Source of the DNA: Streptomyces aureoverticillatus
GTDB lineage: Bacteria > Actinomycetota > Actinomycetes > Streptomycetales > Streptomycetaceae
Assembly: GCF_014649395.1 (NCBI RefSeq)
Contig: NZ_BMSY01000003.1
Coordinates: 496,001-560,000, forward strand
Direction: 5' to 3'
Length of the DNA: 64,000 nt
Positions 15,434 to 25,999 of the stretch are shown here, piece by piece (position 1 is the stretch's first letter; every line of letters begins with the position of its first letter). The notes beneath the pieces were generated by a model. That model was not told the origin of the DNA and made no database searches. It was given only the letters and a program-made list of their open reading frames with translations. The position numbers and the translations under genes are program-made.

Positions 15434-17701
15434 CTACTTCACGGGCTCCGGCTCCGGCGCGTCCGCCGACTCCGCGTCGCCCGCCGGGTCCACCGGCGTC
15501 TTCACCGAGTCGAGGAGCAGCTGCGCCACGTCCACGACCTGGAGCGACTCCTTCGCCGCGCCATCGTTCTTCTTGCCGTTCACCGAGTCCGTGAGCATCA
15601 CCAGGCAGAACGGGCAGGCCGTCGACACGATGTCCGGGTTGAGGGACAGAGCCTCGTCGACGCGCTCCGTGTTGATGCGCTTGCCGATCCGCTCCTCCAT
15701 CCACATCCGCGCGCCGCCGGCGCCGCAGCAGAAGCCGCGCTCCTTGTGGCGGTGCATCTCCTGCTGGCGCAGGCCCGGGACCTTGTCCATGATCTCGCGC
15801 GGGGGCGTGTAGATCTTGTTGTGGCGGCCCAGGTAGCACGGGTCGTGGTACGTGATCAGGCCCTCGACCGGCGTGACCGGGATCAGCTTGCCCTCGTCGA
15901 TGAGGTGCTGGAGCAGCTGGGTGTGGTGGATGACCTCGTAGTCGCCGCCGAGCTGCGGGTACTCGTTGCCGAGGGTGTTGAGGCAGTGCGGGCAGGTCGC
16001 GACGATCTTCTTCGCCGACTTCGGCTTCTTCGTCGCCTCATCCTCGTCGTCTTCGCCGAAGGCCATGTTCAGCGACGCCACATTCTCCGCGCCCAGCTGC
16101 TGGAACAGCGGCTCGTTGCCGAGGCGGCGGGCCGAGTCGCCGGTGCACTTCTCGTCGCCGCCCATGATCGCGAACTTGACGCCCGCCATGTGCAGGAGCT
16201 CCGCGAAGGCCTTGGTGGTCTTCTTGGCGCGGTCCTCCAGGGCGCCGGCGCAGCCGACCCAGTAGAGGTACTCGACCTCGGTGAGGTCCTCGATGTCCTT
16301 GCCGACGACCGGCACCTCGAAGTCGACTTCCTTCGTCCACTCCAGGCGCTGCTTCTTCGCCAGGCCCCAGGGGTTGCCCTTCTTCTCCAGGTTCTTGAGC
16401 ATCGTGCCCGCCTCGGACGGGAACGCGGACTCGATCATCACCTGGTAGCGGCGCATGTCGACGATGTGGTCGATGTGCTCGATGTCGACCGGGCACTGCT
16501 CGACGCAGGCGCCGCAGGTGGTGCAGGACCACAGGACGTCGGGGTCGATGACGCCGTTCTCCTCGGCGGTGCCGACGAGGGGGCGCTCGGCCTCCGCGAG
16601 GGCGGCGGCGGGGACGTCGGCGAGCTGCTCGGCCGTCGCCTTCTCCTCGCCCTCCATCGTCTTGCCGCCACCGGCCAGCAGGTACGGGGCCTTGGTGTGC
16701 GCGTGGTCGCGCAGCGACATGATCAGGAGCTTGGGGGAGAGGGGCTTTCCGGTGTTCCAGGCGGGGCACTGCGACTGGCAGCGGCCGCACTCCGTGCACG
16801 TGGAGAAGTCGAGCAGGCCCTTCCAGGAGAACTGTTCGACCTGGGAGACGCCGAACGTGTCGTCCTCGCCCGGGTCCTCCCAGTCGATCTGCTTGCCGCC
16901 GCTGGTCATGGGCTGGAGCTCACCGAGGGCGGTCGAGCCGTCCGCCTCGCGCTTGAACCAGATGTTGGGGAACGCCAGGAAGCGGTGCCAGGCGACGCCC
17001 ATGTCGGTCTTCAGGGCGACCGTGATCATCCAGATGAAGGAGGTCGCGATCTTCAGGCCCGCGAAGAAGTACGTGAGGTTCTGGAGGGTGGAGACGTCCA
17101 TGCCGCCGAACCACGAGACGAACGGGTACGAGATGAAGAACGAGGCCTCGTAGCCGTCCACGTGGTGCTGGGCGCCCTCCAGGGCGTGCAGCGTGAAGAT
17201 GCAGACGCCGACGATGAGGATGACGCCCTCGACGAAGTACGCCTGGCCGGTGTTGGAGCCCGCGAAGCGGGACTTGCGGCCGGGCCGGTCGGGCCTGCTG
17301 AGCTGCCGTACGACGATCAGGGTCAGGATGCCGAGCACGGTCATGGTGCCGAGGAACTCGACGAACATGTTGTACGGCGCCCAGTCACCGATGATCGGCA
17401 GCATCCAGTCGGCCTTGAAGAGCTGGCCGATGGCGTTGACGATCGTGAGGAGCAACGAGAAGAAGCCCACCGCGACGAACCAGTGCGCCACTCCGACGAT
17501 GCCCCACCGGTTCATCCGGGTGTGGCCGAGGAACTCCTTGGCCACGGTGAGGGTGCGCTGGGCGGGCGCGTCGGTTCGGGTGCCGGCGGGCACGGGCTGA
17601 CCGAGCCGCATGAACTGGTAGATCTGCACGATGGCACGGCCGAACAGCGCGACGCCGACCGCGATTAGGACCAGCGACACGATGATCGCGGCGAGTTGCA
17701 T
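15434..17701 (-). CDS. Membrane iron-sulphur oxidoreductase, EtfD-like (ETF:menaquinone route)
   Basis: A 755-residue protein. Residues 1-235 contain about six membrane spans (NarI-like). Two 4Fe-4S motifs follow: C302/C305/C308/C312 (CTECGRCQSQC) and C393/C396/C399/C403 (CTTCGACVEQC). Two CCG-type domains come next, the second with HDPCYLGRHN (C622), GFCCGAGG (C658, C659) and ACPFC. This is the build of heterodisulphide-reductase-related proteins and of mycobacterial EtfD (Rv0338c), which passes electrons from ETF and acyl-CoA dehydrogenases to menaquinone. I infer a role in fatty-acid oxidation. GGGGAG lies 5 nt before the ATG. A TTAC/GTAA palindrome upstream could bind a TetR-type fatty-acid regulator. 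Confidence 0.85.
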   Translation of the reverse strand: MQLAAIIVSLVLIAVGVALFGRAIVQIYQFMRLGQPVPAGTRTDAPAQRTLTVAKEFLGHTRMNRWGIVGVAHWFVAVGFFSLLLTIVNAIGQLFKADWMLPIIGDWAPYNMFVEFLGTMTVLGILTLIVVRQLSRPDRPGRKSRFAGSNTGQAYFVEGVILIVGVCIFTLHALEGAQHHVDGYEASFFISYPFVSWFGGMDVSTLQNLTYFFAGLKIATSFIWMITVALKTDMGVAWHRFLAFPNIWFKREADGSTALGELQPMTSGGKQIDWEDPGEDDTFGVSQVEQFSWKGLLDFSTCTECGRCQSQCPAWNTGKPLSPKLLIMSLRDHAHTKAPYLLAGGGKTMEGEEKATAEQLADVPAAALAEAERPLVGTAEENGVIDPDVLWSCTTCGACVEQCPVDIEHIDHIVDMRRYQVMIESAFPSEAGTMLKNLEKKGNPWGLAKKQRLEWTKEVDFEVPVVGKDIEDLTEVEYLYWVGCAGALEDRAKKTTKAFAELLHMAGVKFAIMGGDEKCTGDSARRLGNEPLFQQLGAENVASLNMAFGEDDEDEATKKPKSAKKIVATCPHCLNTLGNEYPQLGGDYEVIHHTQLLQHLIDEGKLIPVTPVEGLITYHDPCYLGRHNKIYTPPREIMDKVPGLRQQEMHRHKERGFCCGAGGARMWMEERIGKRINTERVDEALSLNPDIVSTACPFCLVMLTDSVNGKKNDGAAKESLQVVDVAQLLLDSVKTPVDPAGDAESADAPEPEPVK

Positions 17702-17731
17702 GGGGGCTCCCCGGGCCTGCGAGGCGAACTA

Positions 17732-17745
17732 TTACTAAGCGGTAA
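17732..17745. promoter_or_regulatory. Candidate TetR-type operator upstream of the etfD-like gene
   Basis: TTACTAAGCGGTAA is an inverted repeat (TTAC/GTAA, 6-bp centre) 31-44 bp before the ATG at 17701. TTAC-N6-GTAA sites of this style occur at fatty-acid catabolism genes of actinobacteria; the match is by eye. Confidence 0.45.
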
Positions 17746-17879
17746 CTTATGCAGTCCGTCTGAGACTACCCACTTACTTCGCCGCACTGTAGCCAGCCAG
17801 GCGGTGATCTGCGTCGCTCAGGTTGGCCTGCCTTGCCCTGTCCCTGTTGTTGCCCTTGTCCTGACGTGCCCCCGATCGC

Positions 17880-17914
17880 GCTTCGCGCTCGCCCTCAAGC
17901 GCCGGACGGGCTAT
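17880..17914. repeat. Short copy of the dispersed extragenic repeat
   Basis: CGCTCGCCCTCAAGCGCCGGACGGGCT-like sequence lies between the etfD-like gene and the dnaK promoter and shares its core with 43053-43078 and, inverted, with 47229-47250. Confidence 0.55.
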
Positions 17915-17942
17915 TCGTGGGTTGCGCGTAAGGGTTAGATAA

Positions 17943-19919
<1,977 letters not shown>

Positions 19920-19920
<1 letters not shown>

Positions 19921-20648
19921 TGACGGAGGAGACCCCGGGCTTCGGCGAGAACGCCGAGCAGCCCGACGTCCCCTCCGGCGGCGCCACCCCTGACGACAAG
20001 GCGCCGCAGGCCGACGGGCCCTCCACCGAGGAGGGCCCGGCGGCCCCGGCCGGGGACGCGAACCAGGCGGCAGGCCTGACGGCCCAGCTGGACCAGGTGC
20101 GTACGGCGCTCAACGAGCGCACCGCGGACCTCCAGCGGCTGCAGGCCGAGTACCAGAACTACCGCCGGCGCGTCGAGCGGGACAAGGTGACGGTCAAGGA
20201 GATCGCCGCGGCGAACCTCCTGACCGAACTGCTCCCGACGCTCGACGACATCGGCCGCGCGAGGGAACACGGCGAGCTGGTCGGCGGCTTCAAGTCGGTC
20301 GCCGAGGCGCTGGAGACCGTCGTCGCCAAGATGGGTCTGCAGCAGTTCGGCAAGGAGGGCGAGCCCTTCGACCCGACGATCCACGAAGCGCTGATGCACA
20401 GCTACGCACCGGACGTCACCGAGACGACGTGCGTCGCGATCCTCCAGCCGGGGTATCGCATCGGCGAGCGTGTCGTGCGCCCCGCGCGCGTGGCCGTCGC
20501 CGAGCCGCAGCCCGGCGCGCAGACGGTGAAGTCCGAGGCGCCCGAGGGCGACGAGGGCTCGCCCGCGGAGGCGGAGGGCACGGCCGACGGCGCCGAGGGC
20601 GCCCGTACCGCCCAGGACAAGGAGAGCGGTGGCCCGGACGAGGGCTGA
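19920..20648 (+). CDS. grpE: Nucleotide exchange factor GrpE
   Basis: A 242-residue GrpE. It releases ADP from DnaK. The N-terminus is long and acidic/Pro-rich, followed by the dimer-forming coiled coil (ERTADLQRLQAEYQNYRRRV) and the compact C-terminal domain (EALMHSYAPDVTETTCVAIL, GYRIGERVVRPARVAV). The C-terminal extension is again acidic. The ATG overlaps the dnaK stop, giving 1:1 translational coupling. dnaJ starts 94 bp downstream. Confidence 0.97.
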
Positions 20649-20741
20649 CGCCGAGACGGCCGGCGGAGTCGGCACCGAGGGCGACCTCGGCGCCGGCGCC
20701 CGCCGGATGAGCCGTACGACAGGGAAGGAGGGACGTCGGGG

Positions 20742-21935
20742 ATGAGCACCAAGGACTTCATCGAGAAGGACTACTACAAGGTCCTCGGCGTCCCCAAGGA
20801 CGCCACCGAAGCCGAGATCAAGAAGGCGTACCGGAAGCTCGCCCGCGAGAACCACCCGGACGCCAACAAGGGCAACGCGAAGGCCGAGGAGCGCTTCAAG
20901 GAGATCTCCGAGGCGAACGACGTCCTCGGCGACCCGAAGAAGCGCAAGGAGTACGACGAGGCCCGCGCGCTCTTCGGCAACGGCGGATTCAGGCCGGGCC
21001 CGGGAGGCGCCGGCGGCGGTTCGTTCAACTTCGACCTGGGCGACCTCTTCGGAGGCGGCGCCCCGGGTGGCGGTTCGGCGGGCGGGGCCGGCGGCTTCGG
21101 GGGCGGTCTCGGTGACGTCTTCGGGGGCTTGTTCAACCGCGGCGGCGCGACCGCCGGCACGCGGACGCAGCCGCGCCGCGGCCAGGACATCGAGTCCGAG
21201 GTCACGCTGAGCTTCACGGAGGCGGTGGACGGCGCGACGGTTCCGCTGCGCATGTCCTCCCAGGCCCCGTGCAAGGCGTGCTCGGGCACGGGCGACAAGA
21301 ACGGCACCCCGCGCGTCTGCCCGACGTGCGTGGGCACCGGACAGGTCTCGCGCGGCGGCGGTGGCGGCTTCTCGCTCACCGACCCGTGCGTGGACTGCAA
21401 GGGCCGCGGCCTGATCGCGCAGGACCCCTGCGAGGTGTGCAAGGGCTCCGGCCGCGCCAAGTCGTCCCGGACGATGCAGGTGCGCATCCCGGCGGGCGTC
21501 TCCGACGGCCAGCGGATCCGCCTGCGCGGCAAGGGCGGCCCCGGCGAACGCGGCGGCCCGGCCGGCGATCTGTACGTGGTCGTGCACGTCGACGCCCACC
21601 CGGTGTTCGGCCGCAAGGGCGACAACCTGACGGTGACGGTGCCGGTGACGTACGCGGAAGCGGCGCTCGGCGGCGAGGTCACGGTGCCGACCCTGGGCGG
21701 CCCGCCCGTCACCCTGAAGCTGCCCCCCGGCACGCCCAACGGCCGCACCATGCGCGCCCGCGGCAAGGGCGCGGTCCGCAAGGACGGCACCCGGGGCGAT
21801 CTGCTCGTGACGGTGGAGGTGGCCGTGCCGACCACACTGTCCCCCGCCGCGACGGAAGCCCTGGAGGCGTACCGGAAGGCGACTGCGGACACCGATCCGC
21901 GGGCAGAACTGTTCAAGGCCGCGAAGGGAGCGTGA
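20742..21935 (+). CDS. dnaJ: Chaperone protein DnaJ (type I Hsp40)
   Basis: A 397-residue type I DnaJ. The J domain carries the HPD motif at residues 38-40 that stimulates DnaK ATPase. A Gly/Phe-rich linker is followed by four CxxCxGxG zinc knuckles (CKACSGTG, CPTCVGTG, CVDCKGRG, CEVCKGSG) and two substrate-binding barrel domains. The ATG at 20742 has AAGGAGGGA about 11 nt upstream. It lies in the HspR-controlled operon with hspR starting 5 bp after its stop. Confidence 0.97.
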   Translation: MSTKDFIEKDYYKVLGVPKDATEAEIKKAYRKLARENHPDANKGNAKAEERFKEISEANDVLGDPKKRKEYDEARALFGNGGFRPGPGGAGGGSFNFDLGDLFGGGAPGGGSAGGAGGFGGGLGDVFGGLFNRGGATAGTRTQPRRGQDIESEVTLSFTEAVDGATVPLRMSSQAPCKACSGTGDKNGTPRVCPTCVGTGQVSRGGGGGFSLTDPCVDCKGRGLIAQDPCEVCKGSGRAKSSRTMQVRIPAGVSDGQRIRLRGKGGPGERGGPAGDLYVVVHVDAHPVFGRKGDNLTVTVPVTYAEAALGGEVTVPTLGGPPVTLKLPPGTPNGRTMRARGKGAVRKDGTRGDLLVTVEVAVPTTLSPAATEALEAYRKATADTDPRAELFKAAKGA

Positions 21936-21939
21936 CCTC

Positions 21940-22395
21940 ATGGAGCGGGACGGCCGCCGACGCAACCCGTATCAACTGACGGACGAGACCCCGGTGTACG
22001 TCATCTCGGTGGCGGCCCAGCTCTCCGGCCTGCACCCGCAGACCCTCAGGCAGTACGACCGCCTGGGCCTGGTCTCGCCCGACCGCACCGCAGGACGGGG
22101 CCGGCGGTATTCCGCCCGCGACATCGAACTGCTGCGCACCGTCCAGCAGTTGTCGCAGGAGGAAGGCATCAACCTCGCGGGCATCAAGCGCATCATCGAG
22201 CTGGAGAACCAGGTCGCGGCGCTGCAGGCGCGGGTGGCCGAGCTCTCGGCGGCCGTCGAGGGCGCGGCGACGGCGATGCAGCAGCGGGAGGCCGCGGTGC
22301 ACGCGTCCTACCGCCGCGACCTGGTGCCCTACCAGGACGTGCAGCAGGCGAGCGCGCTCGTGGTGTGGCGGCCGAAGCGGCCGCAGGATCCGTAA
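21940..22395 (+). CDS. hspR: HspR, MerR-family heat-shock repressor
   Basis: A 151-residue MerR-type protein that represses the dnaK operon and clpB by binding HAIR sites, with DnaK as corepressor. The winged-helix domain reads VYVISVAAQLSGLHPQTLRQ then YDRLGLVSPDRTAGRGRRYS, and a coiled coil (ELENQVAALQARVAELSAAV) follows. Binding sites are visible at 17943-18017 and 32782-32802, so this window contains the regulator and its two main targets. Starts 5 bp after dnaJ. An inverted-repeat terminator follows. Confidence 0.97.
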   Translation: MERDGRRRNPYQLTDETPVYVISVAAQLSGLHPQTLRQYDRLGLVSPDRTAGRGRRYSARDIELLRTVQQLSQEEGINLAGIKRIIELENQVAALQARVAELSAAVEGAATAMQQREAAVHASYRRDLVPYQDVQQASALVVWRPKRPQDP

Positions 22396-22432
22396 GTCGC
22401 AGGATCCAACGCCCGCTTGTGGGCGTCTTACG

Positions 22433-22476
22433 AGGGCCGGGTGGATTTCCGCTGGTGCGGGAACCGACCCGGCCCT
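22433..22476 (+). terminator. Terminator of the dnaK operon
   Basis: AGGGCCGGGT (22433-22442) pairs with ACCCGGCCCT (22467-22476), with a nested inner stem (TTCCGC/GCGGGA), followed by TTCG. The stretch between hspR and the hairpin also has a 10-bp direct repeat CGCAGGATCC. Confidence 0.75.
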
Positions 22477-22572
22477 TTCGCGCGTTGCGCGCGGCGACTT
22501 TAGGCTGACCGCTGAGTCGACCACTCCGTTTCGTCGTTCACCTTCATCTTTCATCGGGGGAAGTGGGTTCTC

Positions 22573-23091
22573 ATGGCCATGGTGGGGCTGTTCTGGATCG
22601 CCGAGGGCGATGTGTACGTGGGCTCGAAGCCCTCCGGTCTGGCCCCCGGGGTGCGGCTGACCCCCGAGGGTGTCGCGGGGCTCGGGCACAAGCAGGAGGG
22701 CCTGTGGCTGTGGGACGACGTGCGCGGCCTGACCGTCGAGGACGTGCCCGTGAAGTCCTTGCGGCGGCAGGTCGGCATGGTGGTCGACATGGCGCTCACG
22801 GTGGGCCTCGGCGGCGGCGAGGACGCCCCGTCGATGACCGTCTGCGTGGAGACCGCCGACGGGGAGGCCGAGCTGACGGCGTACGTCGCCACCGCGTACG
22901 GCTACTCGCAGCGGGAGTACGACCTGTCCCGCGCGCTCCTGACCCGCCTCACCGAGGGCGCCGCCACGATGATGACCACGCTGTCGGCGATGGCCGAGTG
23001 GGGCCGCTCGCACGAGGGCGGCTCCCCGCGCCGGTACGAGCGGGAGCGGCTGCTGCGGGAGTGGGCGGGCGAGAACGCGGCGCGCGCGTGA
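22573..23091 (+). CDS. Conserved hypothetical protein, 172 aa
   Basis: I do not recognise a named family. The protein starts MAMVGLFWIAEGDVYVGSKP and is mixed alpha/beta: the first half reads like a small beta-rich domain that displays a property of its own sequence (EGVAGLGHKQEGLWLWDDVRGLTVEDVPV), and the second half is helical and charged (SQREYDLSRALLTRLT; RRYERERLLREWAGE). There is no signal peptide or membrane segment. The ATG at 22573 follows a GGGGGAAG stretch; an alternative ATG lies two codons later. It has its own promoter space after the dnaK operon terminator and its own hairpin terminator. Confidence 0.7.
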   Translation: MAMVGLFWIAEGDVYVGSKPSGLAPGVRLTPEGVAGLGHKQEGLWLWDDVRGLTVEDVPVKSLRRQVGMVVDMALTVGLGGGEDAPSMTVCVETADGEAELTAYVATAYGYSQREYDLSRALLTRLTEGAATMMTTLSAMAEWGRSHEGGSPRRYERERLLREWAGENAARA

Positions 23092-23131
23092 GCGCCCCGG
23101 CCGACCACGGGGCGTAGCCGAACCGGGGCGC
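23092..23131 (+). terminator. Hairpin terminator after the 172-aa gene
   Basis: GCGCCCCGG (23092-23100) and CCGGGGCGC (23123-23131) are perfectly complementary and start right after the stop codon. The rest of the gap to 23343 shows no gene I can support. Confidence 0.65.
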
Positions 23132-23343
23132 ACCTTAGGGAAGCGCGGCTCTGCGGGGGGAGACCACGACAGAGCCACATGGCGGCCGGAAACGGTCCGG
23201 TTCCCGTACCGGACGTGGGACCGGTCGTTCCCCGCTGCCGTCACCACGATGCAACGCCGTGCCCACTCTCCGCTACCGTCATCTTGTTGCGGTGCAACGG
23301 GCGGAGGTGGGGGCAAGTGGCACCAATTCAGGACGTTCGTGAT

Positions 23344-24510
23344 TCAGCGGGTTTGCCCGGGTCCCAGGATTCCTGAGCGGCCGATGAGGAAGCCGAGTTG
23401 GGTGCGGCTGGTGCTGCCCAGGTTGGTGGCGAGCTTGGAGATGTGGACGCGTACGGTCCGTACGTTCATGCCGAGCCGTTCGGCGATGTCGGCGTCCGTG
23501 AGTCCCTCGACGAGGAGCTCCGCGATGGCCCGCTGCCGCGCGCTGACGCCGTTCTCGGCGGGCTGCGGGGCGGCCGGGTGCGGGAACATCGGCGTGGCGA
23601 GCCCCCAGAGCCGGTCGAAGAGGGCGGCCAGGTAGCCGACGAGGGCCGGGGCGCGGATCTCCAGAGCCGTGGCGAAGTCCCGGTCGGCGGGGAGGAAGGC
23701 GACCGTACGGTCGAACACCACCAACTGCTCGGTGACTTCGCTCAGCGTACGCACCTCCACGTCCCCTTCAAGCCGCTCGAAGTGCGCGATCACGGGTGGG
23801 GCGTGCCGGGTGGTGTGCTGGTACAGCGTGCGCATCCGGCACCCGCGCGACAGCAGCGCCTGCTCGCGGGGTGGCGCGGACCCGAGGTCGGAGATGGGCC
23901 GGAAGCCGCCGGGCTGGATGGTCAGGACCTCACGGGTGCAGCGGGAGACGGCCGCGTCGATGGCGGCGGTGATGCGGGGGAGGCCCTTGAGGGAGGTGAG
24001 GGCGGCCGGGCGGGGGGCGGCGGGCGTCCGGGCGGGGCTGGTGGGGAGTCCGTGTGTGCGGTCGCCCGGGAAGCCGTGCGCGGGCCCGCTCGGGAGGCCG
24101 TGCGCGGGGCCGTGCGTGGGGTCGCCCGGGAGGCCGAGTGCCAGCAGCGGCTCGAACGCCGCCGCCACCTCCGCCTCGCGCTGCCGCTCGTGCGCGACCT
24201 CCTCGTCGATCCCGCGCAGCAGCCGCAGCAGCGCGCTCGCGGGCTCGCTCGGCAGCAGCCACCGCATGTCGTCGACGTCCGGATGCAGCAGCCCGAAGTC
24301 GACGAGGCACGGCGCGGGTTCGGCCTCCCGGCTGTGTACGCGGCCCTCGCGCAGGGCGCGTAGGTAGAGGGCGGAGGCGGGGGCGCACAGCACGTCGGGG
24401 CCATGGGGCGTGTGCCTCGGTCCGCCCGGATCCGGTCCGGCGACGGCCGGTCTCTGCTCCGGGCCGTGTGGCCGGCCCTCGTCCTCGCAGGGTCTTCGCT
24501 CTCTGGACAT
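23344..24510 (-). CDS. LuxR-type regulator, paralogue 1 of 5
   Basis: A 388-residue regulator. Residues 40-110 form a helical N-terminal domain (APASALYLRALREGRV, CLVDFGLLHPDVDD). A TrmB/PLD-like middle domain contains IQPGGFRPI and the array-wide motif RTLYQHTTRH. The C-terminal LuxR/GerE HTH contains ARQRAIAELLVEGLTDADIA then GMNVRTVRVHISKL. Peculiar to this copy is a Gly/Pro/His-rich linker of about 35 residues around residue 160 (repeated GxPxxPTHG-like units). The start is the ATG at 24510. It is downstream of paralogue 2, from which a MITE-like element separates it, and was probably once cotranscribed with it. Confidence 0.85.
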   Translation of the reverse strand: MSRERRPCEDEGRPHGPEQRPAVAGPDPGGPRHTPHGPDVLCAPASALYLRALREGRVHSREAEPAPCLVDFGLLHPDVDDMRWLLPSEPASALLRLLRGIDEEVAHERQREAEVAAAFEPLLALGLPGDPTHGPAHGLPSGPAHGFPGDRTHGLPTSPARTPAAPRPAALTSLKGLPRITAAIDAAVSRCTREVLTIQPGGFRPISDLGSAPPREQALLSRGCRMRTLYQHTTRHAPPVIAHFERLEGDVEVRTLSEVTEQLVVFDRTVAFLPADRDFATALEIRAPALVGYLAALFDRLWGLATPMFPHPAAPQPAENGVSARQRAIAELLVEGLTDADIAERLGMNVRTVRVHISKLATNLGSTSRTQLGFLIGRSGILGPGQTR

Positions 24511-24552
24511 GGTGGTGCCGCCTTCCCGTGGGCGCAGGGCGCGCGGACGCGC

Positions 24553-24720
24553 CTAGGGCGTGTCCGATGGGTCGGCGCGGCGTCGCGACGCCTGGCACGC
24601 ACGCTCGCCGCGTTGCCGAAACGTCCTAGTAGCTCCGCTACTAGGACGCTCCGGCGCCTTGCGATCGCACGCACCAGACGCCGCTCCTTGCTCCACGCCG
24701 ACCCATCGGACACGCCCTAG
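24553..24720. mobile_element. MITE-like element with 25-bp perfect terminal inverted repeats
   Basis: The 168-bp element begins CTAGGGCGTGTCCGATGGGT and ends with the exact reverse complement; the perfect terminal arms are 24553-24577 and 24696-24720. The interior is also largely self-complementary and holds a perfect 12-bp stem (24622-24633 with 24637-24648, CGTCCTAGTAGC) around TCC. It encodes no protein of its own. The ends fall in CTAG, and the right-hand CTA supplies the TAG stop of LuxR paralogue 2. From memory, GGGCGTGTCCGATGGGTCGG-type ends recur in Streptomyces genomes, which supports a mobilised non-autonomous element. Confidence 0.75.
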
Positions 24721-25796
24721 TGGTGCTGTTCGAGCAGGCCCGAGCGGCCGATGAGGAAGCCGAGTTGGGTACGGCTGCCGCTGCCGAGGAGAGCGGCGAG
24801 CTTGGCGATGTGCAGCCGGACCGTGCGGACGTTCATGCCGAGGTGCCGGGCGATCTCCGCGTCGGTGTGACCGTCGGTGAGCAGCGCGGCGATCGCCCGC
24901 TGGGCCTCGCTGACGTCCTGGGCCGGCGGGCACGGGGTGTCCTCGCGGTACAGCGGCGTGGCAAGCCGCCACAGGATGTCGAAGGCCGTCGAGAGATAGC
25001 CGATCAGGGCGGGGGCGCGCAGCTCGATGACGATCCCGTCGCTTTCGACGTCCGGGATGAACGCGACGCTCCGGTCGAAGACGAGGAGGCCGTGGGGGAG
25101 TTCGTCGAGCGCCCGGACCTCGCAGTGGGGGTCGGGGTGTTCCGGGTGGGCGCGTCCGGCCGGGGTGTCGCGGCCCGTCCGCGGCCGGGAGAGGGTCCGC
25201 ATGTGCCCGCCGCGCGACGCGAACTCCGCCATCCGCCAGGGCTCGGCGAGCGGCAGCAGCCCGAGCCGTGCGTCGCCGGGCTGGATGACGAGGATCTCGT
25301 ACGTGGCGTCGGCCATCGCCTGCCGCACGGCCCGCCCGGTGCGGGGCGCCCCCTTGAGCACGGTGACCTGCGACTCCGCGGCGTCGGGCACCCGGGCGTC
25401 GGACAGTTTCAGGAACGGCTCGAAGGCCGAGGCGAGTTGGGAGGCGCGGCTGCGCTGCCGGGCCACCCGCGCCTCGATGTCGTCCAGCAACCGTGGCAGA
25501 GCGACCACGGGCGGAGTCACGCGCAGCCACGCCGGGTCGTCGGCGTCCGGGTAGAGGAGGCCGGAGTCGAGGAGGCAGGGGGCGCCGACGGCGGACTCGC
25601 GGATCCGGTGCTCGCGCAGGGCGCGCAGGTACAGCCTCCTGCCGGTCTCGCACACCTCGTCGGACGCGTGCGGCGCATGGAGACGGGGCACCGGCTCCTC
25701 GCTCCGGGCGGCCCCCGCCACCCGGAACCGTGCGGAGCCCTTCGCCTCGCCCTGGGCCCTCGTGGTTGCCACTGCCTGCGCCGCTACGTCGTGCAC
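24717..25796 (-). CDS. LuxR-type regulator, paralogue 2 of 5
   Basis: 359 residues from a GTG at 25796 preceded by GGGGG at 5 nt. An N-terminal extension of about 45 residues relative to paralogues 3-5 precedes the helical domain (TGRRLYLRALREHRI; CLLDSGLLYPDADD). The middle domain keeps IQPGDARLGL, but the RTLYQHT motif is altered to RTLSRPRTGRDT, so ligand sensing may differ. The HTH reads AQRAIAALLTDGHTDAEIAR then GMNVRTVRLHIAKL. Its stop codon lies in the border of the MITE-like element. It is divergent from the metallo-beta-lactamase-fold gene, with about 200 bp between them. Confidence 0.83.
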   Translation of the reverse strand: MHDVAAQAVATTRAQGEAKGSARFRVAGAARSEEPVPRLHAPHASDEVCETGRRLYLRALREHRIRESAVGAPCLLDSGLLYPDADDPAWLRVTPPVVALPRLLDDIEARVARQRSRASQLASAFEPFLKLSDARVPDAAESQVTVLKGAPRTGRAVRQAMADATYEILVIQPGDARLGLLPLAEPWRMAEFASRGGHMRTLSRPRTGRDTPAGRAHPEHPDPHCEVRALDELPHGLLVFDRSVAFIPDVESDGIVIELRAPALIGYLSTAFDILWRLATPLYREDTPCPPAQDVSEAQRAIAALLTDGHTDAEIARHLGMNVRTVRLHIAKLAALLGSGSRTQLGFLIGRSGLLEQHH

Positions 25797-25999
25797 ATGC
25801 TCCCCCTGCTCGGCTCGCAGTGATCACGCGCATGACTGACGTCGCACGTGAGTTGTCATCCTTGTCAACAGCGCAACTGATATCAATGGCAGGTTTATCG
25901 CTTGCGATGACCGACCAATTATTCAAACTTCAACGTACGCGCGTCCCTGGCCGTGTGTCGTTTCACACAGGAGGGGAAGGTGCGGCGCCCGGCGAAGAT
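25797..25999. promoter_or_regulatory. Divergent, AT-richer promoter region with small palindromes
   Basis: The region between LuxR paralogue 2 and the MBL-fold gene is distinctly less GC-rich than coding DNA. It contains ATCGC-TT-GCGAT (25897-25908), TGATATCA (near 25879-25886) and two TTGTCA repeats, any of which could be an operator for the LuxR protein. An AGGAGG at about 25969 is too far from the chosen start to serve it. Confidence 0.4.

Noticed and set aside
14885..17668. A 927-codon open frame antisense to the etfD-like gene.
   Set aside because: It is a high-GC shadow of the real minus-strand gene; the composition is low-complexity Arg/Leu/Val/Ala without a domain, and the sense strand has two Fe-S motifs.
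23179..23376. Open frame between the 172-aa gene and LuxR paralogue 1.
   Set aside because: Composition is not codon-biased, no family is visible, and it overlaps the 3' end of the LuxR gene.
25832..25999. N-terminal extension of the MBL-fold protein from an upstream ATG.
   Set aside because: AT-rich with two TTA codons, no ribosome site, and homology-like sequence begins only at MDLPADL; more likely a promoter.
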